Assembly: GCA_003116995.1 (NCBI GenBank)
Contig: BDSL01000105.1
Coordinates: 186,001-250,000, forward strand
Direction of reading: 5' to 3'
Length of the DNA: 64,000 nt
Source: Yamagishiella unicocca
Taxonomy: Eukaryota; Chlorophyta; Chlorophyceae; Chlamydomonadales; Volvocaceae
The position numbers and the translations under genes were made by a program. The notes below the pieces were generated by a model, which saw only the letters and a program-made list of their open reading frames with translations, was not told the DNA's origin and did not search any database. Below are positions 33,773 through 45,247 of this stretch, one piece after another (positions within the stretch are counted from its first letter, which is position 1; the number at the start of each line of letters is the position of its first letter).

Positions 33773-35238
33773 CACCAACCCAGAACTCCGCCTTGCCCAG
33801 GCTTTCTCCACACTCCAGCTGGGAAACGTCGGTACAAGAGGGAGATGTTGGGTCTGGTGTTGATAAGTACGATTGAATTACATGCTTCTGCCGTTTGCAG
33901 GCTGTGGGATTGGACGGTTACTGGTATCTGTGGGAATCCAGCAAGGTAGTGCAATACAACAGGAGTGCAAGCTGCGATGTATAACCATTCGGATGCGTTA
34001 TACGCGGCATGTCGAGTTCCACCTACCTCCCAGTACGCGTCGCCATGCCACCAGTCCTGCGGGTAAACTCCAATGACGAAGCAGTAGGCGGTTGTCTTGC
34101 TGGTTCGACCGGGCTCCTCCAGCACCACGTCGTTGACGTAGAACGGCATTATGTAGTCGGGTTGGCCGTGGGAGCAACTGAAAAAGGGCGAGCGGAGCAC
34201 GGAAGCGCAAGGTACATGAATGCCCTAACCTTGAAAGACGCAGGGAACCAACGCGGAGGTGGATGCCAACAGCAGTCCTTAGGCTCTGGCGGGGCCGCTC
34301 CAGGCCCTTCCCTTCTTGGCCAAGAATGGGGTTGTGCAAAAAAGGGAGACCTGCCTGTGTGCCAAAAAAACAGGTCCCGGTCCCAGCAACATTGATACGA
34401 ACGTTGCCTCGACAGGAACTCACTTGCAGAAAGGGAATCTGACACCGTAGTTGCAGTAAGAGCCAAACACAGTGAAATCCATGCCGCCGAAAGCGTCAAC
34501 GTTGACGACGTAGCCCTTGGTGGCAGCAGTGCAGTTCAACAGCGCGTTCGCTGCCCAGCCCGCTGCCGCAGATTTGGTCATTGGTTCCGCTGACTGTGCT
34601 TCCGTCGCACTACTGAAAACCCCGCATGTCGTGATCGTCGTGCTGGTGCAGAAACTGGGATCAGGGAAAAAGGTTGGCGCCCCGATGCGGTTGTACGGAT
34701 TCATCTCCTTTGAAACCATCGACTGAATGTGTGCGCAGATCTCCGCGTCAAACCGGTATGGCTGCGCCAGGTCGGGGGAGGGCGGTACAAGCCGCAGACG
34801 GACACACACATTCACCCATGCCGAGGGGCGCGGAGGCGGAAGGGGAGGGGGCGGAGGCGGGCGAGGAGGACGCGGCGGTGGAGGGCTGAGATCAGGCATC
34901 GGAGCACCCATTGATGTAGGTGTCCTGTAGCAACATTCGAAAAGACAGGACGGGCACCAGGTCAGATGTGGCTCTACCTAGCTTCGACGTTTCCGGCTAC
35001 GAACCCTTGCGGACGGACGAAGCTGCGGTACCGCGAACAAAGCAACGCGCATGAACAAGGCACCATTGCCAGCAGTAACATGGATTGCTAACACAGCATG
35101 CAGACTGACAGGTAGATGCAGTGGTGATGCGTCGAAGTAATACGTTCCAGGAGCAGCCCTCGCGCACACACGCACGCGCACAACGTACCAAGCCACCGCA
35201 AGCAAAGGGATCAGCCATACAGCTGCTGTAAAAGCCAT
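33762..35238 (-). CDS. pherophorin-type extracellular matrix / cell-wall glycoprotein
   Basis: Pherophorins are secreted hydroxyproline-rich glycoproteins of the volvocine wall and matrix. Exons 35238-35189, 34924-34424, 34177-34023 and 33901-33762 give about 281 aa. Exon 1 encodes a signal peptide (MAFTAAVWLIPLLAVAW). Then comes a polyproline rod ([19 protein letters not shown]). The Cys-rich globular domain includes FCTSTTITTCGVFSS, GSYCNYGVRFPFCNCSHG, YIMPFYVNDVVLEEPGRT and AYCFVIG, matching the FPFC-C...YCF pattern of the family, and ends with CGESLGKAEFWVG. Exons 1-3 are well supported. Exon 4 and the exact donor of exon 3 (34023 or 34027) are less certain. The protein is short for the family, with one globular domain. 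Confidence 0.85.
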
Positions 35239-36379
35239 AGTCGATAAGCGGCGAACGTGTCCTATCACGAAATGTGCCTTTCGAAAGACGAAACACTTTT
35301 TCAGTGCGGTCCGTCGTGCTTGCGGGCCCTACGCGCTGTGAATTACGGCCGACACATAAACCTAGTATCCATATCGCAGTTGTGCTGCCGCTTCGCTCTA
35401 TCTTCGCGGTTCGATTACTTGACTACCTGGCGAGAAAGTGTACAGCAGCTTCGGTAATTCGGCAGGATTCTTGCGAAGGCGTCCGTCTCACTGCGCCACC
35501 TGTTTATATATTTTACTGGGCATTATTGAAGTGGGTGGAGATGGGCGTCTCAGGGTTTACTGGCGGAAATTGGGCGGAGGTTCTGTGAGGGCGGTGAGGG
35601 CGGCGATTACGCGAGCCGTCGTCTCGATCATGTTTCCCTACCTACCTGTGGAACTTTGGGCACTGAACCCGCATAACCGGGGAGCTTGGAAATGGTCGGA
35701 TGGATAGGGCTGCTGACGCAGGTCTGGCCAGCTGTGGCAGGCGGCCGTGGCTATATTCCTATATACTCGGCTGCAACTGGCCGCAACCATCCAGCCCTCG
35801 CCGCCCCCAAACTATCGATCAGGATTACAAACAACACCTGTGACCTGTACATGTGACACCTGTAACCTGTGACAAGGACACCAGCCGCAGGCGGATACGC
35901 GACGGCCGTGACATTACATTTCACACCTGCCTCGAGATGCACGCGGACGCCGGCCTGCTGGGGCTGTTCGTGCCATAGCGCCGCCATGCAGGTGCGTGGA
36001 GTGCGCGTCGCAGCTGTTACTGCAGGCGGGGCAGCACCCCGTCGTGGTGGGCCCTATGCGACACGGCTGCCGCACACACGCTGCTGTACTACATGCTGGC
36101 GACGATGTAGGTGCAGCAGCACCAGGCGCTGGCGGTTTACCCGCAAATAAGTTTGCCTGGAGCCGCGAAAAGCACGGGTTGCGTCATAGGTAGCTGTCAG
36201 GGTGTACTGGCGTCGGTGGTGTAGGAGAATAGGATTGCCGCTAGTCGTACAAGCAGTTAGTTAAGACCGTTGGAAGCCTCAGTTGGCTTCAGACGGCTCG
36301 ATACAATCTAGCCGGATCGGATAATACGTTTCAGCAGTTATTCTCGCAGCGGTGGTTTGGCTTTCCGTATTTCATATGA
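35239..36379. other. pherophorin promoter side and spacer, no supported gene
   Basis: The first few hundred bases should include the pherophorin promoter. A small set of direct repeats (cctgtgac/cctgtaac) occurs at about 35838-35872. The rest may hold the 3' UTR of the minus-strand gene that ends at 36380. I see no coding evidence. Confidence 0.45.
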
Positions 36380-38548
36380 TCAGTGCACCCTAATGTCATG
36401 GGTATGCCCGTCCGTAAGTTGTCTTCCGCTCAGTGACCTGGTTGGTGATCGTGCTTTTGGCCGCCTTAAGGCAAGATGGCGGGCGGATCCTAAATAAAAG
36501 CAATTTCGCCGACCATTTGCATCAATAACTGCAGGGGTGCGCGAACCCGGCTCCTCCACATCGCTACCACTGCCATCTCTGCCAATGTCGCCATCCGGGT
36601 CCGTGTCGTTACCGGCATCGTCGTCAGTCAGGGCGAAGCAGTGGGCGCAAGCCCTCCGCACGATCTGCACGTAGAGGCAGCTGCGGCGGTGACCACTGCG
36701 GCTGCACCGGAGCCTGCCCACGCCATGAGTATACCGGTACTGGACCGTCGTCGAAACAGTCACCGGGTACGGGAGGGCCGGGAGGGCCGGGAGCGCCGGG
36801 AGCCCCATCCCGGTGCACGCCGCTGCGTTGGCTGTCGCTGTGGGCAATGGGAAGATGGACCACTGGAGGTACCCCAGCCGCCAGATACGGCTCCGGATGC
36901 CAGCGCTCAAGAGCGACGTTCCCCAGGCCCACGATCCCAGCATACTCGGATGCACGCATGTCTGCCCGCCCGTGCTGTGCACCCGACACGAGCAGGACGG
37001 CGCGGCTGGGCCCCTGCCGCAGACCTGTAGGTTGCAAGGGGACCGCGGCTGGGCCCCTGCCGCAGACCTGTAGGTTGCAAGGGGACCGCGGCTGGGCCCT
37101 TGCCGCAGACCTGTAGGTTGCAAGGGGACCGCGGCTGGGCCCCTGCCGCAGACCTATAGGTTGCAAGGGGACCGCGGCTGGGCCCCTGCCGCAGACCTGT
37201 AGGTTGCAAGGGGACCGCGGCTGGGCCCCTGCCGCAGACCTGTAGTTTGCAAGGGGACCGCGGCTGGGCCCCTGCCGCAGACCTGTAGGTTGCAAGGGGA
37301 CCGCGGCTGGGCCCCTGCCGCAGACCTGAAGGTTGCAAGGGGACCGCGGCGCGGCGTGCTTATCCTCCATGGCACGAGCAACCTGTGCCGATACAGCCCC
37401 GCGGTGTGCTGTCTGCACGGCGGAACGCATGATCTACATAGGTCCCACACCCAATAATCGCGCAGCAGCCTCTCCCTCCCCCACTAAAAACGCGGTTAAT
37501 TCACGTCCAGTCGTGTCCCCCATCCGTTTTGAGACCAGCACCGATCCAATAATTCCTCACGCAAGAGCAAGACAAGAGTCCCTCACGCAAGAGCAAGACA
37601 CGCCGCAACGAATGCCCTTACCTGGACGGGGGACAGCCGAGTGCTACCGGCCTCCACGTCGACGCCGGGCATTGCGAACACGTTTGCACTGAGGCGATGC
37701 TCGTTGAAGACGCCGCGCCCGTAGTTCATCTCGGCCACAAACCAGTCCAGGGAGTCAGGCGGTATGACTGTGCGGACTGCAAAGCGCTCCTCCTCCTTCA
37801 CCACCACTATCGTATGGCTCAACGAAGTGCGGGGGATATTCAGCTGCCTGTGTGGGGCGCGGGGGGGGGGGTAAAAGGGAGGGCAGGATACTCGAGAAAC
37901 GGCACAGTCTGTACGAACGCCACGAAGCGCGGCCAACATGGAAAACGGGCAAACGGGCACTTTCGGGCCCATCCCGTTAACCCCCATCCAATATGAACCC
38001 ACCACCGTCGTCCGCGCACAATTGGCCTCTCTGACCTACCACTCGAAGCTGCAGCTGGTGCCCGACCAGGCTTCGGCGCCGAGAAAGCTGCAGGCCACTC
38101 GCCCGCCGAGATAGACCCTGGCGAGCTTGGTGCGGCCCGCCAGCAGCAGATACCCCACAAAGGCGTCATTGCGGCCTTCTCCAAAGGCTGCAACCCCTCC
38201 ACGTCCGCCTTAATGAGAGGAACCCGGTCCCTCTGGCTGCGGGATAAATCGCGCGGCGGCCCGGCCGAGGCGGCTTTGACACCCGTGGACGCGACAACCG
38301 CGAGCGGGGTCAAGGTCAGGCGTGTAAGTGCTCCGACGCTACGCTGCGCAGCAGCGGCTTAATGTCGTTGCAGTACTTGTCAGCGTGGGAGAAGTAGGAA
38401 ACCAAGTCGTGTTGGCGGGAACGAGGATGCTCGCAGCGAAGGCCAGGACGCCCTTGCCGAGCTCAGCTAGCCCTCTGAAGCAATTAAAAAGCTGCAATGC
38501 TCGAGGGTACCCACCCCTTTCTAACTTTTTCGCTGCCGGCTGCTGCAT
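36380..38548 (-). CDS. unrecognised protein, 7 exons
   Basis: A fully phase-consistent chain gives 311 aa: 38548-38515, 38466-38377, 38187-38040, 37847-37622, 37433-37383, 36974-36873 and 36664-36380. The N-terminal 150 residues look like a compact globular domain: MQQPAAKKLERAELGKGVLA, then AFVGYLLLAGRTKLARVYLG, CSFLGAEAWSGTSCSFEW, HTIVVVKEEERFAVRTVIPP and DWFVAEMNYGRGVF. A helical middle follows (SAVQTAHRGAVSAQHGRADM), then a highly acidic stretch (LTDDDAGNDTDPDGDIGRD) and a basic Ser/Arg tail. I do not recognise any domain. The 43-bp minisatellite lies in the fifth intron. The start is the only in-frame ATG whose exon phase fits. Confidence 0.6.
37000..37345. repeat. 43-bp minisatellite, 8 copies
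   Basis: The unit includes cagacctgtaggttgcaagg and recurs at about 37020, 37063, 37106, 37149, 37192, 37235, 37278 and 37321, with single-base variants in copies 4, 6 and 8. It lies in a predicted intron of the minus-strand gene at 36380-38548. All three minus-strand frames are open across it, so naive gene callers may report a repetitive protein. Confidence 0.95.
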
Positions 38549-39177
38549 TGGCTTCAATTGGTGCGAAGACGGCTCGCCGTGAAGCGATTCTTATTTTCCT
38601 ATCTCAGCTGCGGCTATGCTCGACATAAACAGCATATTTACCGTCCGCGAACCAACACTAAAGGTCCTACAAAGAGACCATGGAACCGCTTCTAAAGGAG
38701 AACGCACCTGCTGCGCCGGGCGTCTGTGATAGTGTTGCGGTTAACAGTTTCAGTAGCGGAGAAAGCTGTGAAAATTCCGGGCGGGATTGATGGACTTGGC
38801 GTGGAATGGTGGAAAGTCCGACAATTGCGCACCCATCAGAATTTCATCGAGCGGGCAGGGCCCTGTACGACTTGACAATCGACTAGACAGGCAGTAAACT
38901 GACTGAATAAGGGCGACACGTCATTGGATGACCGTCGCCCATTGTACTGTACCGGTGTAAAATAATCTACTGTTAGCCGCTGACTAACAAGCGTAGAGAT
39001 GTCTATGTCCCTATTACATTATCGGTACATGTTTGGTTCTCCTTTCCTAAAGGGTTGGGGCCTGCATCTGCGCCCAGCTGTCATCTTTCAACTCCACTTG
39101 CGTTTAGATATCCTTGCGGTATGCGGACGCATAGCACGCCTTCATTGACATGTTAGGGACGTTGGCAGGAAGTTTTC
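38549..39177. promoter_or_regulatory. divergent intergenic region upstream of trehalase
   Basis: This 629-bp stretch separates the start codons of the minus-strand gene at 38548 and the trehalase at 39178. It is AT-richer than its surroundings and has no notable open frame. Both promoters should be here; no specific element was recognised. Confidence 0.45.
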
Positions 39178-42100
39178 ATGTTGCTTTTGGCTAAGTTTCG
39201 CTTGTCCGCAACCTGCCTCGGCCACCGGCAGCAACTTCGGCAAGCCGTGGCCGCCATGGCTACCAGCCTCGTGACTCAGCCAAAGCCAAGCGAACAGTCG
39301 TTAGATAATCGGAAGCTTTGGTATGAAATAATGGAAGAAGTCGCTTCAACTGACATTTTTACTGACTCCAAGCACTTCGTCGACTGTCCTGTGCTGCGTC
39401 CGTGGAACGACGTTGGACAAGAATGGGAGAAGATCAAAGCAGCGGGACTTACCCCGCCAATCCTTAGCGATTTCGTATCCAGGAATTTCGGCGAGCCTGG
39501 CAGGTCGGTGTCTCGCATGCGTGCATGTGTGCGCGACGGAGACGACAGCGCAACCTCTTACGCAGCGCCAACCTTCTGATGATTTCAGTGACTTGAAATG
39601 TATTCTTCCATCTGGCTGGCACGAGGCGGCGCCGAGCTGGCTTGCTGACGTAACGGAGCCTGAAATGCGCGCTCTGGGTTCTGCCGTGCATGGCTTATGG
39701 AAGACACTTTGCCGCCAGGTGGGCAACGCGCCGGCTATGTCGTTGTCAAAGCTTGTGCCGGCCAGTTGACCTGAAGCGGAGACGGTTCCGGCACACCACT
39801 GCTTGGCGACGTGCGAGACGAGGTGACGCACCCATTGAGCGTGCCAGACTGTGGTGCGGCCGTGTAAAGTTCGTTATAGCCTCCTCCCGCTGATCTTCGC
39901 CATACAGGTTGGTACGTCCTCTAGGGCTATGGTATAGAATGCCTTCCCATTGTATTGCCTATTACTTACCGGCCCACAAACAACTTGCAACGTCTATCGT
40001 ATTATGCACCCATAGACATGTCTCACCTGCCCAATGTTAATAATGTTCGGGTAACACGTGCGACAGCGAAGTACCGTAACATATTTTCATAATGCCTGCG
40101 GTCCTGCAGGCCTGCCCAACAGTTCAGGCACGCCCTGACTGGCACACGCTCTTGCCGCTGCCCCACCCCTTCATCGTGCCCGGCGACCGCTTTCGCGAGT
40201 GCTAGTGAGTTCAACAACGCACATTGGGCATACGCTAGGCCTTGGGAATTCTGAATCTGTAATTGCATTACGAGCTTGAAGGACGATTTCCGTGCGTACG
40301 GTTTGGTGGAGTGGAGTGGTGAACCGTACATGAGCAGGACTGCAATGCCTGCGCAAAGGTTGCGCCTCTTGTGCCTCTTGTATTAATTGAAAACTGCATA
40401 TGGTCATACGGTGGAGAAAAATAGTGGACATACCCTGAGCGAACACTCCCGGAATGGCTCTTGTGTATCCGGAGAGCCCGCTTCCAGCGTCAAGCCAATA
40501 CACAGCACCCTGCCGTCATCGTCGCCAAAATAGCCGCCGGTCGGTGCTCGGGTCGCACGCACAGCAAAGTAGCATACATAACGGAACAACAGCACGGAAA
40601 TGCCCTCCACTATGTTGCAGGCTGGCATTTTTCGCCATTATTCGTCACTGCGATACGAGGGCAAAGACACGGTTCATCCTTCTGTCCTCTTTTGGTATTG
40701 CCTGTATTAATGCACGCCCTTAACATGAAGCGCCTGCTTGCATTCCTACTGCCCTTCTCCACCAGCAACTGGGACTCGTACTGGATAATCCGAGGCCTTC
40801 TGGCGTCTGACCTGGCGCCCGCCGCCGAGCATTTGGTGCGCAACCTGCTGCACCTGGCTGACTGCTGGGGCTTCGTACCGAACGGCGCACGCTCATACTA
40901 CACCAACCGCAGTCAACCACCGCTGCTGAGCGCGATGGTGTTGGCTGTATGGCAGGCCAACACAGATACCAACGCAAATAGCAGTCTCCTCATGGACGCA
41001 TTGCCACGGCTGATCGCGCAACACCGCTACTGGACTAGTGGCAACAAGGCAGTGAGGGTTCGCACAAGCAGCGCAAACCCAGACGGCCTGGGCGGCGCGG
41101 CGGTGCCTCGATTAGAGGCCGTACCCGATGGGGCCGCTGATGGGATGGCGCAAGATGACGTCTTCGTGCTGAGCCGCTACCACGCTGAACTGTACGGGCC
41201 ACGCCCCGAGAGCTTCAGGTGCGGTCCGTGGGGCGCAGCTATGTTGCACATACGTTGCGATTGGCAGGCATGGTAGGCTGAAATTGATGGCGGCAGGCAC
41301 CCAAGATCGTCTGCGTGTTTGAAAGCTGTAGCTGTCGAGAGCAAACGCCTGTGGTCACTGCAAGCATGGAAGGCCATCGCCTTTTGGGCATCTCCGAGCG
41401 TCGCACGCACGCATATGATGTCCGCCCAATCCATCAAGGTGCACTCCGGTGCGCTGCCCGGATACCGTACTTCAGACGGCGCATGTGTATGTGTGATGGC
41501 ATTGTAGGGAAGATGTAGAGCTCGTGGCTAAGGCGAGCGCCAGTGGGCAACATGCTGCGGCCCTCTACTGCGATATTGCCAGCGCTGCGGAGTCAGGCTG
41601 GGGTAAGGGGGGTGGGTGGGGCTGCCGTATTTTCTCTCAGGAGCGCCCATAACCCTCTGCATCAACTTTGCGTGTCATGCCTTACATTGAAGTCCGCGGT
41701 CGCAACAGAAAAGAAACATCTAGCTGCATTGCATTACCGGCAGTGTTCGAAACATGTCTCCGTACTGTGGTAAACCCAGATCCATGAGAAGCTGCAGATA
41801 ACTTACGGGGGGCCTCCGTCTGGTGAGCGCATGGCAGTTTGTGTTTCTTACGCTGAGCGGCAGAGCAAGTCCGGCACCCCTGGTCACGGACATCTCTCGT
41901 CACTGCGGTGTCCCACCCCTTCCATGCCCCCGCAGATTTCAGCAGTCGGTGGTTCTTGGGAGGAGACTCCTTGGAGTGCACTCGGACCACCCAGGTATGC
42001 TTGCGCCCCACAGCGCACGCGCAAGCACCCTTGCACGTTTGAGGCCTTCAAGGTCATGTTGCGCCACAAGAACGTTATGGTTCGTGCTGCGGTCATCTAC

Positions 42101-43045
42101 CGGCCCCGGATTGTGTGGCGATCTCGCCAACATCAGGGCACCACTCCTTACAAAGGGCCTGACATGGCATAAATGCAGTATGGCTCCGTCTTTTATGCCT
42201 ACCCACATGCCCCTTTCTGCACCCGTAACTAGATAATTCCTGCCGACCTCAACGCGTGGCTTTACCGTACGGAGCGTGACATCGCGGCGATTGCCGCACA
42301 CCTTGGTGACACTCAGCTACGAGACGAGTATTCAGCGATCGCGGCACGACGCCTGCGGGTCATCAACGATGTGATGTGGAGCGCTTCCGATGGCTGCTGG
42401 CACGACCTCCTCATTCTAAGCCCCGAAGCGGTCAGCACCGCAGGCACTGCTGAGCCTCACAGCCGCGGTACGCTGGCATCTGAGCATGCGAGCCAGGAGG
42501 GCAAAGACGTTCTGTCGAGCGCAATCGCAAAACCACCTTGCTTCAGTGCCAGCGACGTCACAGCACCTCCGACTGCGGTATACGACGTGCAGCAGCGGAC
42601 CGGTGTGTACGCCTCCAACTGGGTGCCGCTGTGGTGTGGCTGTGCCGAGACGGCAGGCGCCCAGGCGGCGGCAGCCGTGGCCGGCCTGCAGGCATCGGGG
42701 CTGATACAAGACGGTGGACTTCTGACGTCATTGTACCCGTCTGGCCAACAATGGGATGCCCCCAACGCCTGGCCGCCGCTAGTACATATGACCATCGAGG
42801 CATTATCTGAGACGGGCGTGCCAGGATCGGTTTCGGCTGCTGACGACATGGCCAACAGGTGGTTGCAAGCAAACCTGACGGCATGGCACGCCACAGGCCA
42901 CATGCACGAAAAGTACAACGGCTATACAGCTGGAGGAGTTGGTGACGGCGGCGAATACAAGCCGCAAGTGGGCTTCGGCTGGAGCAACGGCGTGCTAATG
43001 GCGCTACTACAGCGCAGCTGCCACCGGGGCGGGCAAAACACGTGA
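39178..43045 (+). CDS. TRE1: alpha,alpha-trehalase (glycoside hydrolase family 37)
   Basis: This enzyme hydrolyses trehalose to two glucose molecules. Seven exons (39178-39503, 39589-39718, 40110-40204, 40766-41218, 41508-41602, 41936-41994, 42233-43045) join in phase to 656 aa. Landmarks in order: FTDSKHFVDCPVLRPWNDV; PHPFIVPGDRFRECYNWDSYW (signature 1, with Asp where most members have the second Gly); WGFVPNGARSYYTNRSQPPL; RPESFREDVELV; AESGWDFSSRWFLG, which carries the catalytic acid Asp; YPSGQQWDAPNAWPP (signature 2); MHEKYN, with the second catalytic carboxylate; and GGEYKPQVGFGWSNGVLM. Length fits the family. The first 30 residues are basic and could be a targeting peptide. A Ser/Ala/Glu-rich insert lies near residue 420. 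Confidence 0.96.
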
Positions 43046-43816
43046 TGGACAGGGGTTGATGAACCCTAGTGCCGTATGGACTGGCGCACCAACTGAATAA
43101 CCACGAATACGCTGTGTACAGGATGACAGTCGTGCGAACATAACGAATGGACCACTTTTCAGCCATGAATGCTGCTTGGTGAAATGGTACTTATGGTCTT
43201 TGTCGATAAAACATGTCCTGAACGGTTTTTGGCGAGTAATCCAAGCATTGAGTGCATTAGCGCTCGCAAGCGCTTATATCTTACAACACACGTGAGCATT
43301 CATGACTCCACGCACAAATTGCACGGAGGGCTGTCCCCTCATGATAACTCAGAACTCTGGTCGCTGGTGCATCAAGTTCCCGCTACAGACCCACCAGCTA
43401 GAATTGTAGCAGGCTGCGGGACATTTTGCATCGCGCCATTCGCTTGTGCTATAAGCATCAAGCATACACAAAACCACTGTAAACCCATACCGCCCGAAGC
43501 AAATACTTGCCCCTCCCAAATCGCCTCAGCCACGCGCAAGAACGCGCACACGCCAGAGGAGTCGACAGAGCAGCGTCCCTAGACGAAAAACTCCGAACAA
43601 CCCATGACGGCGTACGCGCAATTGGTTGGGGTCCCTTTTGCATCCACGCACGTCGCAATCCCACAGCCTTAGTAGTTGAAGCCCGGGGTTGACCATCGAT
43701 GGACGCGCCGTCTTCAGCCCACTTCGTGACCTCATTAACCGCTGGAGACTCTGCCAGGTAGCAGTCACACTGCTGACGGCTGCCGCCTCTGTGCTGCGCC
43801 AGTTTCTCCTGGCCGC
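43046..43816. other. convergent 3' region between trehalase and plastid S10
   Basis: Both genes end into these 771 bases. A TGTAA at about 43479 is a candidate polyadenylation signal for trehalase, about 430 bases after its stop. The short frames at 43169-43582 and 43458-43862 show no coding character. Confidence 0.45.
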
Positions 43817-44889
43817 TTAAGCAATGCTGCACTCCACATCGACGCCCGACGGCGGCACCCACTGCATCATCATCGACACAGTCTCCGACGATAGGTTCTT
43901 CAGGTCAACCAGCCGGTGGTGGGTCCGGATCTCGAAGTGCTCACGGGAATCCTTGTTGACGTGGGGCGAACGCAGCACGCAATACACCTTCTTCTTGGTG
44001 GGCAGCATGACTGCGGCACGGACCACAGCAATAACACAGATCAGCATGTGTGAGAAGGGCATTTCCCGTAACCTCAGGTTGCAGCAGTCATCCCCATTGC
44101 TGGCGTGATCCTTTCTTCGACGGCTTCCGCCAGGACAGGTGCACCACTAGGGTATTTGTGCGTATCGAAACCTATTTCGATATAATTTCCCCTCCCTTAT
44201 CAGACTTACGATAACGACCCCCTTGCTGATGATTGCCCTTCATACGCATTTCAATTGGTGCAAAGCACGCAAAAACCTCACGTACAGGTGTTTTGCACAA
44301 AGGCTATCTTGCACACCCACCAACACACAATAACCAGGTCGCGTGAGTATCGAAGAACATGCTTTAACGGAGGAAGCTAGCGCGAAGACGTGTCGACAGA
44401 ATTGGGTCCGCGAAACTTTGGTTTAGTTGGTAAGACAACGCAAACAATATGGAAGAAGGAATTCAACTTGTTTAACATTTTATCATACGACCCTGATGCT
44501 GACACCAAGGCGCACGGACCCAACGTGCAGCAATATTGCCAGCCGTTCGCACCTGGCCCCTTGAAGAGAGCGCCAGTGGCCTCAGCAACCGCCTGGATCT
44601 GAGCAACGCAATCGTCCAGCATCTTCACCTCGTAACTGCGCATGCGGATACGGAGGCGAACCTTCTCGCTGGCCGGCGCAAGCGGGGAGCCAGCAGTCAT
44701 GGGCAGGTCCAGCTCGTCCTCATACTGGTCCACGTCCACGGCACCAGCATCGACAGCAGCCCTGACAATCACGGCCTGGGACCGACGAGCAGCGGGGCGA
44801 GCGATGGCGCCGCTCTGCAGGCGAGCGACCACAGGCCGCGAGCTCGTGAAGGGCTGAGCCCGGGTGCAGCGGCTGGCGAGTGCCTGCAT
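43817..44889 (-). CDS. PRPS10: plastid 30S ribosomal protein S10 (uS10c)
   Basis: This is a subunit of the chloroplast 30S ribosome, nuclear-encoded. Two exons (44889-44553 and 44010-43817, phase 1 junction) give 176 aa. Residues 1-45 are a plastid transit peptide rich in Arg, Ala and Ser. An acidic linker follows. The S10 domain has [21 protein letters not shown], then [40 protein letters not shown] and GVDVECSIA, matching the bacterial [29 protein letters not shown] and GVDVQISLG blocks. The intron splits the GP-V joint. The linker between transit peptide and domain is longer than in bacteria, as is common for plastid ribosomal proteins. Confidence 0.96.
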
Positions 44890-45247
44890 TCTCGGCTAGT
44901 GTACTGTGAAGCTCTAGCTCAAAGAAGGAGGTGATACAGCTAAGAAGGTAAATGCAGCCGGGCAAGAGTGCATGTGGTCGCCGCCTTCAAGTCGTACGAC
45001 ACTCAAGCCCTGAAGCTCAGTTGCTCAAAGAGCCCTTATATAAAGCTATTCTTATGTTCGAGTAAAAGGTACTAAATTTTGTCCAGATATTTTGACACCA
45101 CATCAGCGGACCGCTCTCTCCAAACGTTCACCAGCCAGGAAAAATTCACGCGCCCCTCGCAATGACAGCAGCACTCATATTCCTTCAGTCATCCTGCAGA
45201 GAAAAAGAACTTCAGAATCCGTAGCCACCCGTCTATAGCGTGTCCAC
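44890..45247. promoter_or_regulatory. S10 promoter and TBC1D13 3' UTR
   Basis: These 358 bases lie between the ATG of S10 (44889) and the stop of the TBC-domain gene (45248), both on the minus strand. The segment near 45040-45100 is AT-rich. It must serve as the upstream gene's 3' end and the S10 promoter. No specific element was recognised. Confidence 0.45.

Noticed and set aside
37000..37345. Regular spacing of identical units, as in a CRISPR array
   Set aside because: Units are contiguous with no variable spacers, in a eukaryotic gene context. The same holds for the arrays at 10512, 15412, 48696 and 51386.
36624..37430. 268-codon minus-strand ORF through the minisatellite as one protein
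   Set aside because: A phase-0 donor (GCACAG|gttgct) ends the exon before the array and a phase-0 acceptor resumes after it. The repeat is open in all minus frames, so openness is no evidence of coding.
38187..38313. LIKADVEGLQPLEKA as an FkbM methyltransferase motif
   Set aside because: It lies in the predicted intron just before the acceptor and would be on the wrong side of the remaining sequence for that fold.
38339..38557. Apparent frameshift (pseudogene) between two protein-like frames around 38400
   Set aside because: A donor at ACAA|gtactgc in phase 1 joins cleanly to the next exon, so no frameshift is needed. The second frame seems to be chance.
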